A DNA stretch of 64,000 nt, taken from Talinum fruticosum (lineage: Eukaryota; Streptophyta; Magnoliopsida; Caryophyllales; Talinaceae). The translations under genes and the position numbers were made by a program. This document shows, in pieces, positions 54,314 to 64,000 of this stretch. Every line of letters starts with the position of its first letter. The stretch's first letter is position 1. The stretch lies in contig JAITYX010000088.1 in the NCBI GenBank assembly GCA_021018815.1, positions 496,001 through 560,000 on the forward strand, given 5' to 3'. The notes below the pieces were generated by a model. It had not been told where the DNA came from. It saw only the letters and a program-made list of their open reading frames with translations, and made no database searches.

Positions 54314-56256
54314 TTAGGAACCATGGCCAGCGGGGCCTACTTAGCTTCCCCACGAATGTTTTAGGGTTTTGAAGATGGTTTTAAAATGTGGGGATGATAC
54401 TTTTATTGGATTTTCAAATGTTATTAAATCTAATTTAAAATGAATTAAGTAAAGTTTGAATGACGGTTTTATTAATTATTTTATTTTAGAAATTATTTTC
54501 AAAAGCCCATGATATTTTTCCTAATCAAACAATAAATAAAATTAGGGGTTTTGTTTGTCTTTGTAAGGCTCTAGGACAAATTGGTGTGAAAACACCGGTT
54601 TGCACCCGAGCCCCGTCTACCGACCTTGCCTTCTACACCCAAGAGTGGCTGGCGCCGGCCAGGGCCCAAGTTTGAGAGAGTCAACCTCGGCTTCTAGCTT
54701 GGCTTGACAAATCCATCACCTGTTTTTCTTTTGTTCAATCGGAAAATAGTCGTGAAGCGGATCTAAAAGAAATAAATCAAAGGGAGACGCCGATCGATTA
54801 CTATGAAAGAAAAACTAACAAAACAAAAGTAAAATTTACTCTTCCATTCTTAGTACCGGAAAAGCTAAGACTAAAAAAGAAAACAAATGACTCCATCCAT
54901 CTCAAAATTGAGAATCGGATTCGGGGTGAGGGTGAGGGTATGAAATGTAAGGATAAGCCCTTCCGTTTCGCCCGTCAAATGACGGCCATTACTAGTTCGA
55001 GTAATGCATTAAAATAATATATCAAACACAAGCACACAACCTGCAATTTGGAAATTGAAGCAACCATATCATATAAGGAAAGCGAGTAAAGAAAGTAGTA
55101 AAGAAAGAAAATGAAAGCGAAAAGAAACTAAAAGGATTACATCAAGGAGTGAGGAATTAAAAGCTATACATGTTTCTCCACAATACTAAAAACGATAAAT
55201 AAAATAAATAAGTACACCTGATTTGAATAATGATTTAGTGCCCTCGGGTTGTGCGACTTGCTGATCTAGATCTCGGATCCGGATCCGGTAATGCGACAGT
55301 GGTGAATAAGAGGGATTTTTGTGTGTATTTGTGGAGATGAGTTGGTGTAAAGATGAATGATGAAGTTTCCAGGTTTAGATGTGGTTAGGGTGAAGAGTAA
55401 AATAGGAAGGGGCTGAAAAGACACTAAGTGATCGAAAACAGGAGCATCTAATCGCTCTTAATAATGTTTCGATTGCGTGACGCTAAGGGATGAGTTGTTT
55501 GAGGTTATGGTTCGACAGCGTAGCGCTAAGTATAAAAGTCGTCGCTGGAACGAGAGTCTAAGCTCTCTATTTATAGGGAGGAGAGTAGGTCATAAATGAC
55601 CTAGGGTTACACTCGGCCAGCCATCCAAAATTAAGTAGAAAAATCGGGCCAAAACTAAATTAACAAGACCGGATAGAATAAGATAAAATGGGATAGAACC
55701 GAAGTTGGGCCGCCAGCCACCAAGGTGCTCGCTTAGGGTTTCGAGCGTTCAACGCTGCAATAGGATTCCTTAGCCCAAAACACAACATTTCAAGGTGAGA
55801 AAAAGTGGTAAGCGGTGCCGACCACGAAGTGACGTCGTTTGGCGAGAGGAAGCCCCTAGTATCCGGCAAGCTGTCTTGAAGTGTATTCGCAACACTTTGG
55901 TACTTGTTATCATGAAATGCAACGCCTAACGTCTAGAGGTTTTCAAATCGTGTGCTGATTGGACAAAAGTGAATTGCAAAATTCTAAGCTTGGAATTTCT
56001 TGGTACGCAACGACTTGGACTCTTATGTCTCTAGAGGCTTGGCCTGGGCTTGGATCGTCTTAAAGAATAGGGGTATTTTGACAAACCCAAGGTGAAATGA
56101 TATTTTTGGTGCTAAGCGTTCTTTGTGGTTTACTAGCTTCCGTCCCACTAATCAAATTTATTCTGTGGTCCAAATCCATAAATAGAACTCGTGATTTTTT
56201 CACTATGCAAACAAATAAATAAAAAGAAAAGGGATGACACTTTTTAGGTGTCTACA
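54314..56256 (-). repeat. Tat/Ogre 5' LTR, copy 3, near complete
   Basis: The outer terminus on the minus strand is TGTAGACACCTAAAAAGTG; the inner end is near TTAGGAACC (54314). About 1.94 kb. It has a TATA box at 55567-55575 (minus strand TATAAATAG) and a hairpin equivalent to that of copy 2 at 54577-54602, with two wobble pairs. Confidence 0.8.
55567..55575 (-). promoter_or_regulatory. Tat/Ogre LTR TATA box
   Basis: TATAAATAG on the minus strand in the context CCCTATAAATAGAGAGC. Copy 4 has TATAAGTAGAGAGCC near 57603 on the plus strand, and copy 2 TACAAATAGAGCGCC. Confidence 0.6.
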
Positions 56257-56938
56257 ACGAGTCACCGAGCAAGGCTCTAGGTCTAAACCGATGTTTGCAC
56301 ACCTTTTGGCACAAAAGCCTTGCGGTAGAATGTAAGCTATGTTCTTGTTATTTTTTGTATTATCAAATGTCATCCCGAGACTTCGAAATTAATTTCTATA
56401 AATAAAAGATTAATAAAATCGTCAATCACTATTTTGCTTAAAGTGTTTTATATTGAATTATAAAAAATTAGAAATATTAAAAAGAGACACAACCCTATTC
56501 TCTAAATTTAACTTTCAAAATCATCTTCAAAAAGAATCGTTAAAAACCACGACAATATTGGGGAACCTTGGCCCGATCCGGTAAGGACGGGGTCATTGTT
56601 CCTAAAGTGCCAACTCCATTGGAGAAGTGTCACTTATTAAGAGGGTGAAACATGAAATTTTGAGTTGTGAGTTTTCTTAATGTGTTTTTGCAGTAGGCAT
56701 GTTGCATTTAGGCAACCTTAGACATAGTTGCTTTTAATTTTAACCATTCGGGTTTACCCTCAAGAACATCTTTTACAAGTGATCAAACTACCAACCTCGT
56801 GGGCCCAACTAGCCTTAATTATTGGGAAGGTGGTTACTCTCCACTCATAGCACACTCATTTGGTTTACCATGAGGCACCAAGCATTCATGCTTTTTCTTG
56901 CCGTGCACCCCATGGAGGACAAAATTCAGGAGTATGAG
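56257..56938 (+). mobile_element. Tat/Ogre fragment, copy 4: LTR end, primer site and leader
   Basis: In the plus orientation, 56257-56604 matches the last 350 or so bases of the LTR. A degraded tRNA-Arg site (TGCCAACTCCATTGGAG, 56608-56624) and leader sequence up to 56938 follow. At 56939 another LTR start begins, so the internal part is missing. It lies head to head with copy 3. Confidence 0.7.
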
Positions 56939-58050
56939 TGTAGATACCTAAAAGTGTCATCCTTTATCTTGTTTTTCTTGTCCTGTTCGTGGATTTGGAT
57001 TCCGAGCGTGATCGATCGGTGTAATGTAAACCATTAAACCACAATGAACCCCAAGCACCACTTCAATAGCCTTTTGCCTTGGGTCCGTCTATAAATCCTG
57101 TTTTCTTTCGGATCGTCAAATAGCTGGGCCGAGCCTTTAGAGAATGTGGAGTCCCATGATATGTGTTGGGAAATTCCAAGTACGGAATATTACATTCTAC
57201 TTTTGTCGAAGTTAGACAAGGAGCTGAAAACCCGAAGACGACGTTAAAGTGTTGCATTTAATGATCGGGAGCATCAAAGTGCTTGCATTTTGAGCTTCAC
57301 GAGATAGCCCACACGAGGCTAGAAGCTTTCCCCTCTAAATGACGTCGTGGCCGACGCCCGCCTTCTAGAAGCATGGTGGAACGCTGCGTTTTGAGCTTGG
57401 AGAGTCCTTGGAGACACAACTAGGGTACAAAACCCTAGGAGGATCCGGTTGGCTGGCGCCCGTCTCCTTCATTTTAACCTAGGTTCTATCTAGTTTTATC
57501 ATCCTCCGATTCAATTGTATCTCTTAAGAAATGGCCCAGTTTATTTCAGGTGATTGGACGGGCGATAAGAGGCAAACCATATTTGTGACCTAGGTCCTCT
57601 CCTATAAGTAGAGAGCCTTGGCTCTTATTCCCATATGGCTTCCTGCCTTAGCATCATCGTCGCTAAAAACCAACTTAAATGTTCTCATCTAACCATTACT
57701 CGCCAAATTTTCTACAAACATTCATCTTTTACCGTTGAATCCATGCGAAGAGCTAAAAATAATCGATTATTCTAATTTGTGGGCACCCATTCAACTGATC
57801 ACTACCATAGCCTAGAAACAATTCACAAAACTAGCCCTTTCTTCGGATTGTCACCATTGCATCCAAAAATCCGGCGTAGAGATCCGGACCAACAAGCTGG
57901 GACAACTTGATGGCCATAATTCAGCCTTCGAACGATTATATTTATGTCAGTTTTATTTGCTTTCTGTATTGTGGTTTAAGGGATGTAATCACTTTAATTT
58001 CCTCCCGACCGATGTAATCTTTTATTTCTCGTTTTTCATTCTTTTATCAC
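56939..58050 (+). repeat. Tat/Ogre LTR, 5' part, plus strand
   Basis: It begins TGTAGATACCTAAAAGTGTC, the LTR terminus in direct orientation, and can be matched to the reverse complement of 55200-56256, including a TATA-like TATAAGTAG near 57603. It breaks off near 58050 at copia DNA. Confidence 0.7.
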
Positions 58051-59450
58051 TTTTCTTTTCTTTTGTAAATAAGTTGAGAAGGCTTTTTCATGAAAAGTGG
58101 TATAGGCTCGATCCCTTCTCTCTCGTGCGTTAATGGGACCATGCTCAGCCTTCCTCAACTTAACGGTTCTAGGATCGGTTTTGATATGATTGTTATAAGA
58201 ATTGTTTTTCTCATCGGCATTGTAACGAGGACCTTCGTTTCTAAATTAGACACACTGAGAGCCAAGTAAAAGATCAAGGTTTTTGAGACCTTGAGTAAGT
58301 TTTAACACCAACTATTGAGGCCGATTGAGCTTCTATCTAAGTTTTTCTAATTCCTTTTTAGAGTGATACTCTTAGTAGTAAGAGAATGTAGTTGCTCTTT
58401 GAATTAAAAAGAATCAAAATTAGACTTTTCTTGCTAAGTAAAGATATATCTTGCAACATGAAGTTCGGAAAACTTGACTAAATAATTAATTACGTTCGAG
58501 GATTGGTTTCCTTAGCATCCGAATCATCACTATCTAACTCGGATCCAGTTTCGAATTTGTTAGTGCCATTAAACAATTTAGGTTATCGGAATCATCATCT
58601 TTAGAGGAACCATCATCACACTAGGTAGCCACCATAGCCTTTTTCTTCTTTCTGTCCTTCTTTCTCTTTAGACAATCTTTGACTATATGGTCCTTGCTAC
58701 CATACTCGAAACAGACCGAGTTCTTAGTTAAAGAATAATTGGACGACGATGAGTATTTTCCTTTCTTGTCTTTTCTTATAGAACTCCTGCTTTAGCCTCT
58801 TTTGTCATTTTTTATTTCATCATCTTCTTGAATCCTCGGACAATGAGTGCCATGGGATCCTCTTCGAGTCCGAGGAGCTCGGACTTTGTCCTCTGTCTTT
58901 TGAGGCTTTGAGTGTAATGTTTCTTTGGGTGCTGACCTCAACTTCCTTCTCTTCTAGGTAAAGCTCATGAGTGAGCAGCTTCCCAATAAGCTCATCTGGT
59001 TTTAGCTTGGAAAGATGTTGAGCTTCTTTGATTGTTATCACCTTGGGAAACCATCTTCTCTACGGTAGACTTCTCATAATTATTCGATAAGTACTTCGTG
59101 AGAGATCTTTCTACCCAGAGATTTGAGATTGTCGGAAATCTCAGTAAAACGAATGTACATTTGAGTGATGTTCTCCTCGGGCTCCATTTTGAACCCCTTG
59201 TATTTATGAAGAAACTAACTTATCTTTGCTTACTTCACTTGGCTGGTTCCTGCATGGGTGTTAATTAAGGTATCCCATACCTCTTTAGCTATGTCATATA
59301 CAAACACTCTGTTGTATTCTTCGAGTTGATTGTGCATATCAGATATTTCATGGCTGTGAAGTTCTTCGTGTATTTTTCATTATATTTAGTGGTGTACTCG
59401 ACTTCTCCTTGGGTAAAGCTCTTGATCTTTCCATCTTCATACGAGTGTAG
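58051..59450 (-). pseudogene. Copia gag, minus strand
   Basis: Minus-strand blocks from the start side: 'QVKQAK'-like core near 59230-59200, 'MITIKEAQHLSKLKPDELIG' (59041-58980), 'SSDSKRIPWHSLSEDSRR' (about 58870-58820), and the zinc knuckle near 58715-58660, 'CFEYGSKDHIVKDC', where the second Cys is Tyr. The C-terminal block resembles 9999-9760 near 58290-58070. The gag start is cut at 59450 by a copia LTR in the opposite orientation. Confidence 0.75.
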
Positions 59451-60312
59451 TGAAGAGTCGGGTATTACTTTCTATATCTCTTGGGTTTTGATTCTAAGTC
59501 ATTCTGAGCCTTATAGAAACTTATATCTAAGTTTCATCCTATTTTGATCCACTTATAAACTAGTTAATTTGCATATCACTATGAAGCTGTTTCTTGACCC
59601 ACTCAAACACAACTCAGAACTATCGCATGAGTAAATAACTTCTCTAAGACTTTTATTCCGAGCACCGACTTTGTGTTTCAAGTGAAAATTGAATTACTTG
59701 TGTTAATTCTAATTTGTAAATCAGTTTATTTATGGAGAATTATTTGCTTGATCTAGTTCATGTATCCTGATATTTTATTCTCTCTAACTTGTTCATTTTG
59801 AGATTTGACTCAAAATGGAATCTGAACCTAATGGATATTACACTCGAGAAAATTTCACTCTTTTAGGTCGAAGATAATTAAGTGCTTAATTGCTTTGATT
59901 TAATTATTATATGTGTCTAATCTTAGACCAAAGTATTTTTATACTTTGAGTACCACTTGTGATTTGCTTTTGTTCGCTGTTCAAATAAGCCTAATCTACT
60001 TGTTGAAATACAAAAGCAATCGATTTCTAACCGTTAAACATCGGGAGACAAAGATTAAGCATTTACGGAGTTGGCTCGGACACGAGTGTATGGTTGTTTA
60101 TTTCCGAAACCGGAAAACTGCTACTTTGAGTCTAATACTTGTTTGCACATCGATTTCAATCAACGAGCAAATTATTGGACCATCTTTTTGAGCCAAGAAC
60201 CGTTACGCAACATTCACATCTCAACAGATCTTTTACGAGTGACTTAGACTAGCCGTTATAACGGCTACTAAAACTCACTAGTCTAGAACAAGTCTCAACG
60301 GTCATTCCGCCT
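59451..60312 (+). repeat. Copia LTR, 5' half, plus strand
   Basis: It begins TGAAGAGTCGGGTATTAC, a true LTR start, and ends near CGGTCATTCCGCCTTGGG, just upstream of where the TATA box would be. A short gag segment (60313-60394) follows that is also present left of the LTR at 59043-59130. Confidence 0.7.
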
Positions 60313-60394
60313 TGGGACCCCCATCTTCTCTTTGGTAAACTTCTCATAATTTTTCTTACCATTTCCTCGTGTGAGATCTTTCTCATCCAAAGTA
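60313..60394 (-). pseudogene. Second copy of a short copia gag segment
   Basis: It contains CCATCTTCTCTTTGGTA and the following CTTCTCATAATTTTTC text, matching 59049-59130. Too short to encode anything itself. Confidence 0.6.
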
Positions 60395-61425
60395 CTCATA
60401 TGGATTTGTGTGGTTGGTAAATCATATGTGCTTGTCATTGTTTATGATTATTCACGATTTACTTGGGTATGTTTTCGAACAACAAGAATGAAGCCTTCAA
60501 GAGCTCACTAAGATTTTGCAGGAAAATTCAAGTGGAGTCTTAGACGAGAGATCAAAAGGATACGAACCGACCATGGAAAGGAGTTCGACTACTCGAATTT
60601 GCAGATTTACGTGATAAGAATGACATCGCTTACAACTTACGTACACCAAGAACTCATCAACGGAATGGAGTAGTGGAGATAAAGAATAGAACTCTTTAAG
60701 AAATAGGAAGGACCATGATGATTGAAAATAATCTACCTTACTATTTACAGGCTGAGGCGATCAACACAAGAAACTATACACTCGAAAGATGCCTCATTAG
60801 ACCCATTCTGAAGAAGACACCCTATGAGCTATATAAGGTAAGACACGCAACATCTCTTACTTTAGACCATTTGGATGTAAACCTTTATGCATAACAATGA
60901 TAAGGAACATCCGACTAAGTTTGATGCTAGATTAGATGAAGGTATATTTACGGGTTGCTCATCTCATAGTAAAGCTTATCGAATTTTTAACAAAAGGACT
61001 AACAAAGTGGAAGAAAATGTCCATGTTGTCTTTGATGAAATTGATCATGGTAGGATAAGTGATTCAACATTCTCAGATCCGAAGCTTAGCGAGAGATGAA
61101 GATGATATTACTGACGTTGAGCTCGAAAGGGTCAAAATAGAAGAACTAAGGTAACTCATAACGAGTCAACTCGGAATGCTGTGACTCGGAATAAACAAGT
61201 TCAAGAGCCAACTCCGAATGCTTAACAACAAACAAATGCAGAAGCTCTGCAAGATCAACTAACTAAAGAACAACCTGTTTAACCAACCTCCCTAGTAAAT
61301 CGAGAGGACAAGTAGAGCTTTCAAATATGCATCTAGTCATCCCACTTGAGAACATTCTTTCTAATATCAACAGTAGGGTAATAACTCGATCTTCTTTTTT
61401 AATATGTGTGCACTTTCTGAGTAGA
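60395..61425 (+). pseudogene. Copia integrase and linker, plus strand
   Basis: It starts at 'HMDLCG' (first catalytic Asp, about 60395). 'RIRTDHGKEFDYS' (second Asp, about 60557-60595) and 'QRNGVVEIKNRTL' (Glu, about 60658-60695) follow, so all three acidic residues of the DDE triad can be read, in different frames. The C-terminal part is 'MIENNLPYYLQAEAINTRNY' (60718 on), 'ERCLIRPILKKTPYELYK', then 'ARLDEGIFTGCSSHSKAYRI' within the frame 60887-61099. It ends near 61425 just before reverse transcriptase. The zinc-binding N-terminus is missing. This is the region deleted from the full-length element. Confidence 0.8.
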
Positions 61426-62275
61426 GCTTATTCAAATATACATAACCAGGAAGAATGATCTGTTGAGTCTTGGTTTTGGACATAACTCTTTACTAGCCGT
61501 TGTAACGGTTCTTCCGGGTCACTCGAAAAGATTCGTTGGGATGTGAACATTGTGCAACGGCTCTTGGCTCCAAAAGATGGTCCAATCACTTGATGGTAAC
61601 TAAAAGTTGTGGTGGAAACAACCATTAAGCCTAGAGTTGGAGTTTTCCAATTTTGAAAATAGACAACCACGACACGGTGTTTGAGCCATGTTAAGAAGTA
61701 GATAGAACTCGTCTCATCGGTGATTGACAGACTAGAAGCCGATTGCTTTTGTATTTCAAAAATGATTTAGGCTTGTTTGAATAACGTACAAAAAGCAAAG
61801 CACATTAGTTCTCAAAGTATAAGTACTAAGGTCCAAGATTAGGTATAGATAATAATTAAATCAGCATAATTAAATGCTTCATTATCTTTAGCCTAGAAGA
61901 GTTGAATTTTCCGAGTCTAATATTCAATATACTCAAATTCCATTTGAGTTAATCCTAAGGGTGATCAAGTACAGAGAGTAAAAGATCGAGTTTAAGAACT
62001 TGATCGAGTCAAACAATTCTCAAGGAAATAAATTATTTGAGCTACTAAATAATTTCTAGAAGACTCGAGTTGTTAATTCCTTGAGAATAATTCTCAAGGA
62101 AATAAATTCCATCTTTTACTTTATCATATTTGTCAAATAATTCGAAGGAAATAATTCTCGGAATTATAGTGTTAATTCCTTGAGTATATTTGAGTATTAT
62201 TTTCTAAGTCTAAAAGATAAGGTATAAATTCCATCTCAGTCAATCTTAAGGATGATCAAATTCCTAGAGGACTCG
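61426..62275 (-). repeat. Copia LTR fragment, inverted
   Basis: Its left edge is near CATAACCAGGAAGAATG and its right edge near AGGACTCGGAGTTGC. It contains the palindrome in decayed form (CCGGGTCACTCG, about 61514). Between 62025 and 62215 a TCAAGGAAATAA / TTCCTTGAG pair recurs, giving local inverted repeats. No LTR terminus is left. Confidence 0.7.
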
Positions 62276-63444
62276 GAGTTGCTTGCAACTTCTTCTTCTT
62301 CGACCTCAGTCGAGATAGACTTGGCTGCACTAGAGGACTCCTCGAAGTATCCGAACTTTCCGGGCCACGGGCGGCCTTGGATCTGCGTTCTTGAAGAAGT
62401 TAGACCTACTCATGCTGCTTATTGATGATGCACTTGAGCTTGATCAATAGATTGTGGTTCTCCGGATCCGAGACTGTCCGAGTCTTATGGTTGATAACTA
62501 GGCCTTCAAGGACAATTTTTAGAGAGCGGAGGGTGTTGCGAAGTTCTTCGGACATAGAGAAAATTTTGTCTACTAACATGCTAAACATAACGATCGAGGT
62601 CTGTAGGAGGGGTTGAGAGGTGGAGGGACCAACAAAGGGTGGAGGAAGTGGTAGAAGAGTTTGAGTCCGAGTGGAATGGGGTGAAGCGAGGTTTGAACAT
62701 AGACCCATCAACCCGGACACTAGGCTTGACTTCCTGTTACTCGTAGCCGAGAAGCTCTTTTCTACCAACCACACCGAGATGTCGGAAGGGCTCGAAGGGA
62801 AATGGAGCATATTTTTGAACCGAGCTAGCATGGCGGCCATCCGCTTAATAATAGAGGGGAAGAGGTCTACGTCGTAGCCCTCTAAAATTTCAAATTAAGC
62901 TTTGAGAATCATGGAGTTGGGATTCTCTTTGCTTGAATGATGAGAGAAGAATGTTCTCATCAAAAGGAAACAGAGTAGTCGGCCTTAGTCTTCATCTAAG
63001 TCACCGAGAAGTTTTGCGTGACTCGGGGATCTCCTTGGCATACTTCTCTAAGAATTCATCAGCAATCTCCATAAATGGGATGGGATTACGAGTTAAGAAA
63101 AGAGAAGACTTTGAAAATTCCGTGAAGAAGAGAGAGTGTGACACGAACAACCTTCTCTTGAACTCGTGAGGTAATGATTCCCTCGAGTAGGACATATTAG
63201 ACTAGAACTTGGCAACTAGTTTAGGATAAATAAATTCACTAAAGCACAAGAAATTGTATACTCGAGTGCTTTTTATGTGCGGCAACCACAAAAAGGAAGT
63301 GGTTGGAAAGAATTTATCATCCAACGTGAGATGTTTAGTGATAAAGATCCTAGAAGGAGTAGAGGTACCCTCTTGAGGAGTTTTGGTGAGGGGCTTTTTG
63401 GTAGTAAACCCCAACAAATTAGCCGTTGAACCTCTTTTAAGCAT
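62276..63444 (-). pseudogene. Extra (post-pol) gene of copia, C-terminally truncated
   Basis: ATG at 63444 ('MLKRGSTANLLGFTTKKP') is preferred over the in-frame ATG at 63459 because it aligns with the 'MPKRG' starts of other copies. 'HLTLDDKFFPTTSFLWLPHI' and 'FIYPKLVAKF' lie in one frame to 63202. The next frame (63195-63001) has 'NPIPFMEIADEFLEKYAKEI'. The frame 62840-62406 has 'WLVEKSFSATSNRKSSLVSG' and 'MSEELRNTLRSLKIVLEGLV'. The acidic 'STEVEEEEVA' is readable near 62330-62290 before the LTR fragment. It is the best preserved N-terminus of the five copies. Confidence 0.7.
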
Positions 63445-64000
63445 GGTGAGATTTTTCAAGGAATAGAGAGGACACGAGAGAGATAGTAAAGAAATGGCGC
63501 TTAGAAATCAAAGAAAGAGAGAGAGAGAATGTGAGTGAGCAAGAATGCTTAGAAAGTAAGAAGGCGAGTAAGTAGAGTCAAGAAATGCGAGTAAAGGAAT
63601 GCTATTTATAGCGAAAAAAGTGCCTTCGACCTTCGTTCGACCAGAATACCCAACGGTACTCTCGACCGGTGTGATGTTATGCTCTCCAACGATTACCATT
63701 CCAGCGGCTTTCTTTCAACGACTAGTTTTCTCTGGTCGAAAGACGTGTAAAAGAGAGAGAGAGAGAAGAAAGATTTTTCGAAAATATTTCTAAAATTCTC
63801 CATTTATCTAAAGATAATTCCGAAGTTTGATGTCCATTTTGCTCTAAGACTAAGTCCGACTCGGTATGGTTTCGAGTGACTCGGAACAATCATAGACCTA
63901 ATAACTCATAGCTTACTTTCACTCGGTTAACCGATCCATTTGTTATTAGAACAAAGGACAACACATAACACATAATTATGCAAGGAATGTTCACTTAAAA
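63445..64000 (-). other. Spacer between pol and the extra gene
   Basis: Noncoding on the minus strand, with GAGA-type repeats on the plus strand (about 63505-63530 and 63735-63765). Its upstream end (GATGTCCATTTTGCTC near 63825) matches the other spacers at 4750 and 41627. RNase H would begin just beyond the window. Confidence 0.6.
63602..63610 (-). promoter_or_regulatory. Putative internal TATA box before the extra gene
   Basis: TATAAATAG on the minus strand, in CGCTATAAATAGCATTCC, about 158 bases upstream of ATG 63444. It matches the box at 35881 in core and downstream context. Confidence 0.55.

Overview
The window is plant nuclear DNA made almost entirely of decayed, nested LTR retrotransposons. 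I see no host gene, tRNA, rRNA, CRISPR array or bacterial-style operon. The plant assignment rests on element families known only from plants: Sirevirus-type Ty1/copia elements with a tRNA-iMet primer site, a polypurine tract of the form CAAAAAGGGAGA and an extra gene after pol; Athila Ty3/gypsy with a tRNA-Asp primer site; Tat/Ogre-type Ty3/gypsy with a tRNA-Arg primer site; and a chromovirus-like LTR starting TGTAACAACCC. A flowering plant is very likely. I cannot name the species.

Layout. 1-1223: 3' end of a plus-strand copia element. 1224-12476: minus-strand copia element with both LTRs, split by a solo copia LTR at 6678-8177. 12477-27343: minus-strand Tat/Ogre element (copy 1) carrying a solo copia LTR (12565-14104) and an Athila element (16411-24246). 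27344-27748 and 39475-40738: an old plus-strand copia element, split by a full-length element of the same family at 27749-39474. That full-length element is itself split by a chromovirus-like solo LTR at 32248-35140. 40739-43385: minus-strand copia debris. 43386-51420: minus-strand Tat/Ogre copy 2, split by a solo copia LTR at 44922-46506. 51421-56256: Tat/Ogre copy 3 remains. 56257-58050: plus-strand Tat/Ogre fragments. 58051-64000: copia debris in both orientations.

Six insertions can be dated relative to their hosts from 5-bp target-site duplications: ATGTT, ATATT/ATATG, CTTAG, GACTT, AGCTC and TTTAC. Every coding region is interrupted by stops, frameshifts or deletions, so none is expected to be active.

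Most notable is a gene between pol and the 3' LTR of the copia family, present in five copies. Three of them have a TATAAATAG (or TATTTATA) box in the spacer upstream, which suggests a promoter separate from the LTR. Other unusual signals are a palindrome CCGAGTCACTCGG in the copia LTRs, a perfect 12-bp-arm hairpin in a Tat/Ogre LTR, and a roughly 60-bp repeat array in the Tat/Ogre leader that differs in size between copies. Boundaries without a target-site duplication are by-eye estimates, good to about 10-20 bases.
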